This document shows positions 17,041 through 25,906 of a DNA stretch of 64,000 nt, piece after piece. A program made the translations under genes and the position numbers. A model generated the notes under the pieces. It ran no database searches, was not told where the DNA came from, and was given only the letters and a program-made list of their open reading frames with translations. The stretch is from positions 74,551-138,550 of the forward strand of contig CAKTUZ010000003.1 of the NCBI GenBank assembly GCA_934621605.1, given 5' to 3'. Origin of the DNA: an uncultured bacterium (lineage in GTDB: Bacteria; Vulcanimicrobiota; Xenobia; Xenobiales; Xenobiaceae). The stretch's first letter is position 1. Every line of letters starts with the position of its first letter.

Positions 17041-19458
17041 TTACCAAAGAAAATCAGCCGAAAGCAAACCGGTTCTAAACCACTGATAAGCTTGTTCAGC
17101 CAGAACATCACTTTTATTGTAAATTATCGGACATTCAGACGGCAAAGAATGCAAAAAGTGGTGACGATAATTTTTACCACTATATAAATCGAGCCGGTTA
17201 TCCAAAACAAAGACCACACCGCGATCTTTTTCTGTACGTACCAAACGGCCAAAGCCTTGGCAGAATTTAAGTACAGCCAAAGGGATAGCATATTTGCGAA
17301 AAGCCTGATCGCCCATGCTTTTAGAGCGAATCTTAAAAAACGGATTATCCGGTGAAGTAAAAGGCAAACGCAAAATGACCACACAAGAAAGCGCTTCACC
17401 AGCTACATCCACTCCCTCCCAAAATGAATCGGTACCAACAAGTACTATTTTTTCGGCCTTTTCCTTGGCTCGTCGCAAACGCTCTATTTGTTCAGCCCTA
17501 AGGCCGGAACTCTGCTTTAACAAAATTATGCCCGACCTAGCCAAAGGATGTTGCAATATTTCATATATTTTTTCTACTTCATAGCGTGAAGTAGCCAAAA
17601 TAAGCATACGCCCCTGCCACAACTTGGCAGTCTTGGCAATAAAGCGTACTGCTTGACTCAAAAAAGCATCGCTACCAGCTTCATCAGATAAACCAGAACG
17701 CCCCAAATCACTAGCCACTGCCAACAGCGCTTGATATTCATAATGAAAAGGACTGCTAAAACTCAGTTTTTTCACCGAATTTTGCTCAATTTTATCTACA
17801 CCGGTTCTAGAACAGAAAAAATCAAAGCTGTTATCAATTTTTAAAGTCGCTGAAGTTGCAATAGCTGTCGGTATCTGTGACCAAAAAGCTGAAGCCAAAT
17901 AGTCGCTTATATCTATTTTAGCCGCTCTCAATCTTACGCCACCGCGCCATTTTTCCATCCAATGACCCAAAGAATCAGTATCATTGTCTATATCGTGACA
18001 AATTTGAAAATTTTGTATAAAGCAATCCAGCTGCTCTAAAGCGGTAGAAATTAATACTCCGGGCTGATTATTGCTTTCCTCAATTTCGGCTCGCTCGGCT
18101 ATTTCTTTCCAAAGTCCCTCTATTTCTCTAAGCTGAGCGGCGCAATTATTACTGGCACTCTTAATCTTTTCAGCTCCTACAGCCAGGTTGTGTCCCCAAT
18201 TTCCGGAAAGAGAGAGCCACTGACTGTTTAACATGGCTACCCGAGATTTTCTTTCAAAACATTCCAACCGACTGTAAGCTTCATTAGAATAATAATCTTC
18301 CAAAGCTCTAAAATACGGAGCCACACTTTCACGCAAAGCTTGGAAAGCTCCATAATAAAAGCCTTTTAAATCACTTAAAACATGGGTCTCAGCCCCATAA
18401 GGCAAATAATTCCCCAAGCGACGCACAGCTTCGGCCAAATTGCTGAACCAACCAGGCGGATAGTGGTTTTTTCCACCTTCGGCAAAAAACGACGCTTTTT
18501 TATCACCATTTTCTTTATCATCAATAAGTGCCATTTGCTCAGAAGCTTCTGTAACCATATCTTCGGATTCTTCTGAATTGGAGTGTCTGACAGCCGCAAA
18601 ACCGGTAAAAAACTCGCTGCTAACCGAGCCGTCGAAGGCATTAGACATTTGCTCAATAGCTACATCTTCAAAGTGATGGGCTTCATCAATAATACAAACG
18701 CCAATCTGTGGCACCAACCTATTTAAACTATCCTGACGCAATACAGCACACAATAAAGCATGATTAGCTACACAAATGTCAGCACCGCCTAAAAGAGCCC
18801 GTTCTTTATAGAAATAACAACTGTGGAAATAGCGACAACTGCGTTTAGTGCAACTGAGCGATTCGGCACAAATATGCGGCCATAAACTATCATCCCAGGC
18901 ACATTTTCTTTTGGTAAGACGACGAAAATCAGCCACTAAACCGCGCAGAGACTCTTCTTCTTGCAATTCAGGATGGAATAGAGAGTAATTGTCAGTTTCT
19001 ATACAATCGCCAATATGTTCCAAAAGCTCAGTATATTGCGGATATTGTCGGCTATTTTGCAACATACGGTAAAAACGCATTAAGCATAAATATCGAGTAC
19101 GTCCCAAAGCTTGAATGAGACGGAAAGATATACCCAAGCGATCACGTACAAAGGGATAATCCTTATCAAAGATTTGTTGTTGCAAATTAGTGGTATAAGT
19201 CGCAATTAAAGTCTGCCCGCCACCATATTTTGTGCGCCAAATAACACTAGGTATTAAATAAGCTAATGTCTTACCTACTCCAGTACCAGCTTGAGCTAAA
19301 AGTACCCCACCACTAGCAATAGCTTCGGCAGTCGCTAAAGCCATTTTAACTTGTTCTTGACGCACGCTGTAATTACTACGGGAAGGAATCAGTTCAGTAA
19401 AGACTTGTTCTACATCGTGGAGATAAGCTTCAAGATTTGCGTTCTGTTCAGCGGCCAT
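17041..19458 (-). CDS. dinG: DinG/XPD-type ATP-dependent helicase
   Basis: The ATG at 19458 has GGAG 9 bases upstream and gives 805 residues; an in-frame TTG at 19509 would lie inside a terminator. Walker A is AQAGTGVGKT and Walker B is IIDEAHHFED. A four-cysteine cluster (CAWDDS...CAESLSC...C...C) between them fits the iron-sulfur cluster of XPD/DinG helicases. The C-terminal motifs are LVGTDSFWEGVDVAGEAL and KFCQGFGRLVRT. DinG helicases unwind DNA 5'-3' and resolve R-loops and forks. It lies downstream of pnp, with an intrinsic terminator between them. Confidence 0.85.
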   Translation of the reverse strand: MAAEQNANLEAYLHDVEQVFTELIPSRSNYSVRQEQVKMALATAEAIASGGVLLAQAGTGVGKTLAYLIPSVIWRTKYGGGQTLIATYTTNLQQQIFDKDYPFVRDRLGISFRLIQALGRTRYLCLMRFYRMLQNSRQYPQYTELLEHIGDCIETDNYSLFHPELQEEESLRGLVADFRRLTKRKCAWDDSLWPHICAESLSCTKRSCRYFHSCYFYKERALLGGADICVANHALLCAVLRQDSLNRLVPQIGVCIIDEAHHFEDVAIEQMSNAFDGSVSSEFFTGFAAVRHSNSEESEDMVTEASEQMALIDDKENGDKKASFFAEGGKNHYPPGWFSNLAEAVRRLGNYLPYGAETHVLSDLKGFYYGAFQALRESVAPYFRALEDYYSNEAYSRLECFERKSRVAMLNSQWLSLSGNWGHNLAVGAEKIKSASNNCAAQLREIEGLWKEIAERAEIEESNNQPGVLISTALEQLDCFIQNFQICHDIDNDTDSLGHWMEKWRGGVRLRAAKIDISDYLASAFWSQIPTAIATSATLKIDNSFDFFCSRTGVDKIEQNSVKKLSFSSPFHYEYQALLAVASDLGRSGLSDEAGSDAFLSQAVRFIAKTAKLWQGRMLILATSRYEVEKIYEILQHPLARSGIILLKQSSGLRAEQIERLRRAKEKAEKIVLVGTDSFWEGVDVAGEALSCVVILRLPFTSPDNPFFKIRSKSMGDQAFRKYAIPLAVLKFCQGFGRLVRTEKDRGVVFVLDNRLDLYSGKNYRHHFLHSLPSECPIIYNKSDVLAEQAYQWFRTGLLSADFLW

Positions 19459-19481
19459 AACTCTGTTCTCCGGTTCATTAA

Positions 19482-19523
19482 CAAAAAAAAAGCCAGTCCA
19501 ACTATGCAATTGAAACTGGCTTT
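19482..19523 (-). terminator. Intrinsic terminator after pnp
   Basis: AAAGCCAGT and ACTGGCTTT form a perfect 9-bp stem, and the minus strand continues into a run of eight or more U. It ends pnp transcription only about 23 bases before the dinG ATG. Confidence 0.85.
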
Positions 19524-19588
19524 CTTAGTTCCGGATCAACTGACTTCCGGCTTATGGTAGCTTAAAAAGTCAGCTCATGCGTTTATTA

Positions 19589-22396
19589 CTACATTTCGGA
19601 ACGGCGACGACGGCGATGGCGAGTGGGCATATCAGCCTCAGGGCGGATATCCTGCCTGGGCTCATCGTAGACAGGTTCACGCATGATAGGTTCGCGACGA
19701 CGCATAGGAGGAACTTCGTCATACATCGGCTCGCGACGACGCATAGGAGGAACATCATCATATATCGGCTCGCGACGGCGCATAGGAGGAACCTCATCAT
19801 ACATCGGCTCACGACGGCGACTCATAGGACGCTCGTTGAAAGCAGGTTCACGACGGCGAGCGGGCATCATTCTGTTATCATAAAGATCTTCCTGATAACG
19901 AGGAGCTACTGAACGCTCGTCGCGTAAAACTCTGGCTGCAGCTCTGTCAGCGCGTTCAGGTTCGCGACGAGAACGCTTGGGAGCTCTCTCTACACGCTCG
20001 TAACGCTCAGGGGCGTCCATACGCTCTAAGCGATCTATATGTTCCATACGCTCAGCTCGATCTGTGCGCTCGGGACGCTCGGAGCGTTCTACGCGCTCAG
20101 GACGCTCCAAACGCTCGGAATGATCAGCGCGTTCGGAACGGTCGGTACGCTCAACTCGAGCAGGACGAGGGCGACGCTCGGGACGGATATCACCTACATC
20201 TACAGGAGAATCAGCTTGAGCTAATTCTTCTTCACTCCAAAGACCTTTGCGGGTGAGGTTAATACGCCCTAAATTATCAATTTCTTCAACCTTAACCTGA
20301 ACATGATCGCCGACATGAAGCACATCTTCTACGCTGCGAATATGGAAAGGCTTAATCTTGGAAACATGAAGTAAACCTTCACGTCCTGGCAAAATCTCTA
20401 CAAAAGCACCAAAGTCCATCAAACGAGCCACAGTACCATCATAGACTTCACCAGCCTGTACTTCACGCACCAAATCGTTGATCATCTTGCAAGCCTTGTC
20501 GGCAGCTTCACTGTTAGAGGCAGCTACAAAGACTTTACCATCATTTTCAATCTCGACTTTAGCACCAGTTTCGGCAATAATCTTATTGATAACTTTTCCA
20601 CCCGGCCCAATAACATCTTTAATGCGCTCGGGAGCAACTTGTAAAGTAACAATCTTGGGAGCATAAGGAGAAAGATGATCGCGGTGTTGAGGAATGACCT
20701 CATGGATCATTTCCAAAATTTCCAAACGAGCGTCGCGGGCTTGGGCTAAAGCTTTGCCCAAAATATCCATAGTTACGCCCTTCATCTTGATATCCATTTG
20801 CAAGGCGGTGACACCACTGGAAGTACCGGTGACTTTAAAGTCCATTTCACCAAAAGCATCTTCCATACCCTGAATATCGGTCAGTACCACATAATTGTCG
20901 CCTTTTTTAATTAGGCCCATGGCAATACCAGCCACAGGAGCTTTCAAAGGTACACCAGCATCAAGCAAGGCCAAAGTGCTGCCACAAGTAGAAGCCATAG
21001 AGCTAGAGCCGTTGGATTCCAACACATCACTCACCACGCGAATAGCGTAAGGGAACTCGTCAGTGCTAGGCAAAACAGGCAATAAAGCTCTTTCAGCCAA
21101 AGCGCCGTGACCGATTTCGCGACGACCGGGGCTGCGCATAGCCTTAGCTTCACCTACGCTGAAAGGCGGGAAATTGTAGTGATGCATATAACGACGGGTA
21201 GTTTCGCCGAACACGTTATCGAAGGTCTGAGCTTCGGACAAAGTGCCCAAAGTGCAAGCGGAAAGCACCTGAGTTTGGCCGCGAGTAAAAATACCAGAGC
21301 CGTGAGTGCGGGGCATAACGCCAACTTTAGCCCACAAAGGACGAATTTCATTAACCTTACGACCGTCGGGACGAATGCCTTCATCGACTATCATAGTCAT
21401 AAGCTCATCTTCTTTAATGTGCTTAGAAATGGCAGCATAATCTTTGTCAGCACCAGCAGCGGCACAAATTTCCAAAGCGGCGGTTTTTTCGGCTTCGCCC
21501 AAAGCGGCATCAGCTTCGATAGCAGCTTTAAGACCAGTTAAATTGATAGCGTCAAAAGCTACTTCGCGAGCATGCTTCTCAATAACGCGCATAGCTTTGG
21601 CGATTTCGTCAAATTGATATTTGCGTACAAGCACTTCCAATTCGGCACTGGGGGTATATACAGGATAATCCCCTTTAGGCTTACCGCAAACGGCAACCAA
21701 TTCTTCAATAGAAGCAATAATAGTGCGAATAGCCTCATGAGCTACTTCAAAAGCTTGCACTAACAAATCTTCAGGTACTTCCTGACAACCGCACTCAACC
21801 ATATTGATATTGGCTTTAGTGCCGGCCACTGTCAAATTCAAAGTGCTGCTCTTAAGTTCGGTCTCGGTAGGGTTAATAACAAACTCACCATCGATATAAC
21901 CAACGCGAACACCAGCAACGGGGCCGTCGAAGGGGATATCGGAAATAGACAAAGCGGCACCGGCGCCACAAAGGGCCAAAACATCGGGATTATTTTCGGT
22001 ATCTACCGAAGTGCACAGGCCGACAATATGTACATCATTACGGAAACCTTCAGGGAAAAGCGGACGGCAGGGACGATCGATAACACGAGATACTAAAATA
22101 GCTCTTTCCGGGGGACGGCTCTCACGCTTAATCCAGCCACCGGGAATCTTACCCGCAGCATACATTCTCTCTTCATAATCTACGGTCAAGGGGAAGAAAT
22201 CAACTCCCTCTCTGGGCATAGGGCTGGCGCATACAGTAACTAAAACGACGGTTTCACCGCTGCTGACCAATACGGCACCACCGGCTTGCTTGGCAACTTC
22301 GCCGGTTTCAAAGCGGATAGTACGACCGCCGACATGGCATTCGACGACATGTTTCTCTTTCTCAACTCGAGAAAGCACGTCTGTCAACTTACTCAT
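19589..22396 (-). CDS. pnp: Polynucleotide phosphorylase with long arginine-rich tail
   Basis: A 935-residue protein with AAGGAGAG before the ATG. Two RNase PH domains (about 15-145 and 330-540) flank a helical linker. A KH domain follows (APERIKDVIGPGGKVINKIIAETG), then an S1 domain (about 630-695, YDGTVARLMDFGAFVEILPGREGLLHVSKI). PNPase degrades RNA 3'-5' by phosphorolysis. The family is usually about 700-720 residues. Here about 210 further residues follow. They consist of Arg/Glu/Asp alternation (SERPERTDRAERMEHIDRLER) and three 13-residue MRRREPxYDxVPP repeats. The tail is probably disordered and may bind RNA or partners, like the RNase E scaffold (inference). Confidence 0.95.
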   Translation of the reverse strand: MSKLTDVLSRVEKEKHVVECHVGGRTIRFETGEVAKQAGGAVLVSSGETVVLVTVCASPMPREGVDFFPLTVDYEERMYAAGKIPGGWIKRESRPPERAILVSRVIDRPCRPLFPEGFRNDVHIVGLCTSVDTENNPDVLALCGAGAALSISDIPFDGPVAGVRVGYIDGEFVINPTETELKSSTLNLTVAGTKANINMVECGCQEVPEDLLVQAFEVAHEAIRTIIASIEELVAVCGKPKGDYPVYTPSAELEVLVRKYQFDEIAKAMRVIEKHAREVAFDAINLTGLKAAIEADAALGEAEKTAALEICAAAGADKDYAAISKHIKEDELMTMIVDEGIRPDGRKVNEIRPLWAKVGVMPRTHGSGIFTRGQTQVLSACTLGTLSEAQTFDNVFGETTRRYMHHYNFPPFSVGEAKAMRSPGRREIGHGALAERALLPVLPSTDEFPYAIRVVSDVLESNGSSSMASTCGSTLALLDAGVPLKAPVAGIAMGLIKKGDNYVVLTDIQGMEDAFGEMDFKVTGTSSGVTALQMDIKMKGVTMDILGKALAQARDARLEILEMIHEVIPQHRDHLSPYAPKIVTLQVAPERIKDVIGPGGKVINKIIAETGAKVEIENDGKVFVAASNSEAADKACKMINDLVREVQAGEVYDGTVARLMDFGAFVEILPGREGLLHVSKIKPFHIRSVEDVLHVGDHVQVKVEEIDNLGRINLTRKGLWSEEELAQADSPVDVGDIRPERRPRPARVERTDRSERADHSERLERPERVERSERPERTDRAERMEHIDRLERMDAPERYERVERAPKRSRREPERADRAAARVLRDERSVAPRYQEDLYDNRMMPARRREPAFNERPMSRRREPMYDEVPPMRRREPIYDDVPPMRRREPMYDEVPPMRRREPIMREPVYDEPRQDIRPEADMPTRHRRRRRSEM
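19692..19808 (-). repeat. 39-bp tandem repeat in the pnp tail
   Basis: Three near-identical 39-bp units begin at 19692, 19731 and 19770, with a partial fourth at 19809. They encode a 13-residue MRRREPxYDxVPP motif in the C-terminal tail of PNPase. Confidence 0.85.
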
Positions 22397-22662
22397 ATTA
22401 TGAGACTCTCCTTTGATTCTTCTTTATACATTAAATAATACGATCAATAACTAATGGCTAACAAACAGCAGGCCACGGCCAAGAGTCTTTCCTCAACGCT
22501 GTCTCAATTAGTGCGGACAGTCTCCGAACGCCGACTGACAACAGCGATACAAAAATACTTAATCTTTAGCCCCCAAGATTTCATTCACAAGAAGAATAAC
22601 CCTGCCTAAACAACAAAGTAATAAGAGCAGAAAACTGTTTTTTATTTTTAGCCATAGAGCGA
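22397..22662 (-). other. pnp leader region, no gene seen
   Basis: These 266 bases lie between the rpsO terminator and the pnp ATG. On the minus strand a small stem CAGTC/GACTG (about 22518-22537) is visible, and AT-rich TATAAA occurs near 22424. No convincing promoter spacing and no small gene were found. The pnp promoter should lie here. Confidence 0.4.
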
Positions 22663-22732
22663 CAAAAAAAGCAGCCTCCCCCCAAAAGTGTTCTCGCTTG
22701 AGAACCCCGGGGAACAGACTGCCTTCCTGCAT
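22663..22732 (-). terminator. Nested terminator after rpsO
   Basis: On the minus strand, GCAGTCT pairs with AGGCTGC, then C-rich and G-rich strands continue the stem. A second hairpin, GTTCTC/GAGAAC, forms the tip. A run of seven U follows. It ends rpsO transcription before pnp. Confidence 0.75.
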
Positions 22733-22755
22733 TCAAAACAGTGTACAAAAAACGA

Positions 22756-23013
22756 TTAACGACGCAAACCTAAACGCTCGATCAAGGAACGATAACGGTT
22801 AATATCAACCTTCTTAAGATAGCCGAGCAAGCGTTTACGACGACCAACCAGCATAAGTAAACCACGACGAGTGTGGTGATCCTTGGGATGAATTTTGCAA
22901 TGCTCAGTGAGGTGAATGATACGGTTGGTGAAGAGGGCAACCTGAACCTCGGGTGAACCGGTATCATACTCGTGAGTGCTATACTTGCTAACAACTTCTT
23001 GTTTGTTTTCCAT
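22756..23013 (-). CDS. rpsO: 30S ribosomal protein S15
   Basis: The ATG at 23013 follows GAGGA and gives 85 residues; an ATG at 23034 adds seven residues but has a weaker site. The S15 signature is clear: [61 protein letters not shown]15 binds 16S rRNA helices 20-22 early in assembly. It stands alone with its own promoter, leader hairpin and terminator, upstream of pnp, the common rpsO-pnp order. Confidence 0.95.
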   Translation of the reverse strand: MENKQEVVSKYSTHEYDTGSPEVQVALFTNRIIHLTEHCKIHPKDHHTRRGLLMLVGRRKRLLGYLKKVDINRYRSLIERLGLRR

Positions 23014-23083
23014 GTTGAAACTTTCCTCTGACATAAGCTCACTCGAGAGCTATGCTCAATAGTAGTCGCTGTAATCTGAGCTA

Positions 23084-23103
23084 AAGGACGGAGGTTCGTC
23101 CTT
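23084..23103 (-). promoter_or_regulatory. rpsO leader hairpin
   Basis: AAGGACG and CGTCCTT form a perfect 7-bp stem with a 6-base loop in the rpsO leader. S15 often represses its own mRNA through leader structure, so this is a candidate autoregulatory element (inference). Confidence 0.5.
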
Positions 23104-23127
23104 AGGCTAAGGTTAAAGCCGAGGGAC

Positions 23128-23156
23128 ATTCTATCATATATACGTTCATTTATCAA
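23128..23156 (-). promoter_or_regulatory. rpsO promoter
   Basis: On the minus strand, TTGATA (-35, 23151-23156) and TAGAAT (-10, 23128-23133) are 17 bases apart, both five of six to consensus. Transcription would give a leader of about 105-110 bases before rpsO. Confidence 0.7.
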
Positions 23157-23234
23157 GACAATAGTTATACGCCTTCAATTGCTTACGCAAACTCGGTAGA
23201 CATTCATTATGTCCCCATGCTTGAATGTAGGTAA

Positions 23235-24683
23235 TTAGCCTTCTTTGGCTTCTTCTCTGTCTTCAGCTTCGAGTTTTTCCAAGTCATTAGGCTTAGCGCT
23301 CCAGGCGAAGATAAAGGGCAAAACAGCTAAGAAAGCACAACCCAAAAGCATCTTAAAGGCAACATCCCAACCGTAGGCATCCAAAATACGCCCCATGCCC
23401 CAACCGGAAACGATACTACTTAAGTAGCCAAAAAGACCAGTCATACCGACAGCGGTAGCAGCAGCCTTTTTGGTGGCAAAATCGGTAGCCATAATGGCCA
23501 CCAATAATTGCGGACCGTAAATAAAGAAACCGGTGACAATAAACATCAGGCTATAAACCCATACGGAAGAATCAACTGGCAATTTCCAAAAGACATAAAT
23601 ACTAACCAAAGAAGCAATGGTGTAGTAGGCACAAACCGGAGCGCGTTTACCTTTGAAGAAATGGTCAGTCATCCAACCGGCTAACAGAGACCCAGCAATA
23701 CCGGCAATTTCAAAACAAGCCATAGTAATACCGGCGTGACTTAAGGCTACACCACGAGCATCCAGATAGGAAGGCCCCCAAGTGACGAAACCATAGCGCA
23801 AAATATAAATAAAGAAATTAGCAAAACATACAGCCCAAATATAGGGGTTATTAAAAACGTGACGGCAAAGGAAACGGAAAAAGTCCTTACCGCTCTGTTT
23901 TTCTTCGGCAGTTTTGGTATTATCGACAGCCTCACCGTTATCAGATTGGCCAGCTTTAGTATTTTTTTGCTCTTCTACGGGAACAAAAGGCTTTTCTTTG
24001 GTATAGACTTCAGGATCGGGTAATCCCATAGAAGCGGGAGTATCGCGCATACGTTCCAGTAAAAAAAGCGAAGTTAAAGCGGCAATAGCTGCGGGAACAC
24101 AAAAGACGTAGCGCCAGCCGAAATATTCACCTAAATAGCCGCCCATAACTAATATTAAAGACAAGCCAATTTGGTGAGAGGTATTCCAAATACTCCAGTA
24201 AGTACCGCGTTCTTTAGAAGAGAACCAGTGACAAATGACGCGAGAACAGGGCGGCGATCCCATACCTTGGAACCAGCCGTTTAAAACCCAAGCAGCCAAC
24301 AATACAGCGACAGCACTGCTCATACCAAACATAAAGTTGGCCAAAGCCGACAAGAGCAAACCTACTGCCATAAAGTATCTGGCATTGCAGCGATCTCCCA
24401 AAAATCCATTAACGAATTTGGAAACACCATAAACAACATCAGAAATACTGACAATCATACCTATAGCGGCTTTGCTTATTCCCAACGAACTTTCCAACAG
24501 AGGAATCGCTATGGAAATATTTTTGCGCACAAAATAAAAAACGCCATAACCTACAAAAGTCGAATAGAGCTGACGAAAACGCCAATAACCGTACTGACTG
24601 CGCATTTCTTCTTCAGTTTTATACTGAGGAGCAATAGGTTCGGCAGGCTTAAAAATAGATAGAGCTTTGCTTAGTATAGACAT
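23235..24683 (-). CDS. OPA-family MFS transporter (organophosphate:phosphate antiporter)
   Basis: A 482-residue, 12-helix major facilitator. Signatures of the GlpT/UhpT/UhpC group are clear: YGVFYFVRKNISIAIP, GDRCNARYFMAVGLLLSA and LNGWFQGMGSPPCSRVICHW. These proteins exchange sugar phosphates or glycerol-3-phosphate for phosphate. A hydrophilic loop of about 55 residues (EEQKNTKAGQSDN... ) links the two halves. The tail is acidic. A UhpC-like sensor role is possible but no uhpA/B genes are nearby. Substrate unassigned. Confidence 0.9.
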   Translation of the reverse strand: MSILSKALSIFKPAEPIAPQYKTEEEMRSQYGYWRFRQLYSTFVGYGVFYFVRKNISIAIPLLESSLGISKAAIGMIVSISDVVYGVSKFVNGFLGDRCNARYFMAVGLLLSALANFMFGMSSAVAVLLAAWVLNGWFQGMGSPPCSRVICHWFSSKERGTYWSIWNTSHQIGLSLILVMGGYLGEYFGWRYVFCVPAAIAALTSLFLLERMRDTPASMGLPDPEVYTKEKPFVPVEEQKNTKAGQSDNGEAVDNTKTAEEKQSGKDFFRFLCRHVFNNPYIWAVCFANFFIYILRYGFVTWGPSYLDARGVALSHAGITMACFEIAGIAGSLLAGWMTDHFFKGKRAPVCAYYTIASLVSIYVFWKLPVDSSVWVYSLMFIVTGFFIYGPQLLVAIMATDFATKKAAATAVGMTGLFGYLSSIVSGWGMGRILDAYGWDVAFKMLLGCAFLAVLPFIFAWSAKPNDLEKLEAEDREEAKEG

Positions 24684-24772
24684 CTCTCTGCTTCTTATAA
24701 TTTAGTAAAAAATTCTATAGCGGATATTTTTATATTTTGAGCTACGCTTCCCTGCACAAAAAGGCTTTTATT

Positions 24773-25894
24773 TTAAGCAGACACCCTATTTTGTCTGCTA
24801 AATTCCAGAGAAGGCATACGGCGGGCAATATTATTCAGTAATCCTAAAGCGGCCATATTCACTATCAATGACGTTCCCCCATAGCTAACAAAAGGCAAAG
24901 GAATACCTACGACAGGCAAAACACCGCTTGTCATACCTATATTACCTACCGCATGAACAAAAAACAGCGTACCAATTCCAAAAGCCAAAAAACTGTCATA
25001 AGCGCTTTCTGCCTGACAAGCCAATTGCCAAGCTCGCATAATTAAACAAACTAGCAATAATATTAAACAAAAAGCCCCTACCAATCCCATTTCTTCGCCA
25101 ATAACAGTGAAAATAAAATCTGTATGATGTTCGGGTACAAAATCCAAACGATTTTGAGTTCCCTCCATCCAGCCCTTACCCCATAATCCACCGGAGCCTA
25201 TAGCTATTTTTGCCTGAATAATATTCCATCCGTCCCCCATAGGATCAGCCTCAGGATTTAGAAAAACCATAATGCGTTTTCTCTGGTAATCATGCAAAAT
25301 ATACGGCAGTACAGCCAACGCCGAACAGAACAGACAAGCAAACCAGCGCCAATTGTAGCCGGCTACCCACATCATGGCACTGCCTACGCCAGCGAACACA
25401 ATAGCCGTTCCCAAATCCGGTTGAACTACAATCAACAGAGTGGGAATACCTAAAAGGAAATAAAGCCAGCAAAAATAAGGAAAAGTCAGCTGATTTTTCC
25501 CATAACGCCCGTCCTTATCTCCACTTAGATAACGACTCATACACAAAACTAGCAGCAATTTAGCAATTTCAGAAGGCTGAAAACGGCCGATTAAAGGCAC
25601 ATCAATCCAGCGTTTAGCTCCATTAACAGTCACTCCACCGACGATAACAGAAAATAGTAAAATTAAAATAGCTATATAAAGCCAATTTCCACTGCGAAAA
25701 AATATTTTTATATCTGTAAAAGTAAAAACCAAAAAGATACCAAGACCGACCAGCAAACTGCCGACCTGACGTACAAACTCAGGACTTATAGCGCCGTGAA
25801 ACGTGGCGCTGGCAATATTGCTCAATCCAAGAAGTACCAGAATAGAAACACAAATTACCAAAGGCCAATCAAAGTTGCACCAGCTAAAACGCAC
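24773..25894 (-). CDS. rodA: Rod shape-determining protein RodA (SEDS glycosyltransferase)
   Basis: A GTG at 25894 lies 7 bases from GAGG and gives 373 residues; the TTG two codons upstream is too close to that site. About ten membrane helices. SEDS-family motifs include GGVTVNGAKRWIDVPLIGRFQPSEIAKL, GTQNRLDFVPEHHTDFIF (with the conserved Asp) and LPVVGIPLPFVSYGGTSLI. RodA polymerises lipid II glycan for side-wall growth. Its partner PBP2 and the mreBCD genes are not in this window. It directly follows the dCTP deaminase gene. Confidence 0.93.
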   Translation of the reverse strand: MRFSWCNFDWPLVICVSILVLLGLSNIASATFHGAISPEFVRQVGSLLVGLGIFLVFTFTDIKIFFRSGNWLYIAILILLFSVIVGGVTVNGAKRWIDVPLIGRFQPSEIAKLLLVLCMSRYLSGDKDGRYGKNQLTFPYFCWLYFLLGIPTLLIVVQPDLGTAIVFAGVGSAMMWVAGYNWRWFACLFCSALAVLPYILHDYQRKRIMVFLNPEADPMGDGWNIIQAKIAIGSGGLWGKGWMEGTQNRLDFVPEHHTDFIFTVIGEEMGLVGAFCLILLLVCLIMRAWQLACQAESAYDSFLAFGIGTLFFVHAVGNIGMTSGVLPVVGIPLPFVSYGGTSLIVNMAALGLLNNIARRMPSLEFSRQNRVSA

Positions 25895-25906
25895 TCCCAA
25901 ACCTCG

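Noticed and set aside
22782..23156. 124-codon minus-strand frame overlapping rpsO
   Set aside because: It is in another frame of the S15 gene and covers its promoter and leader.
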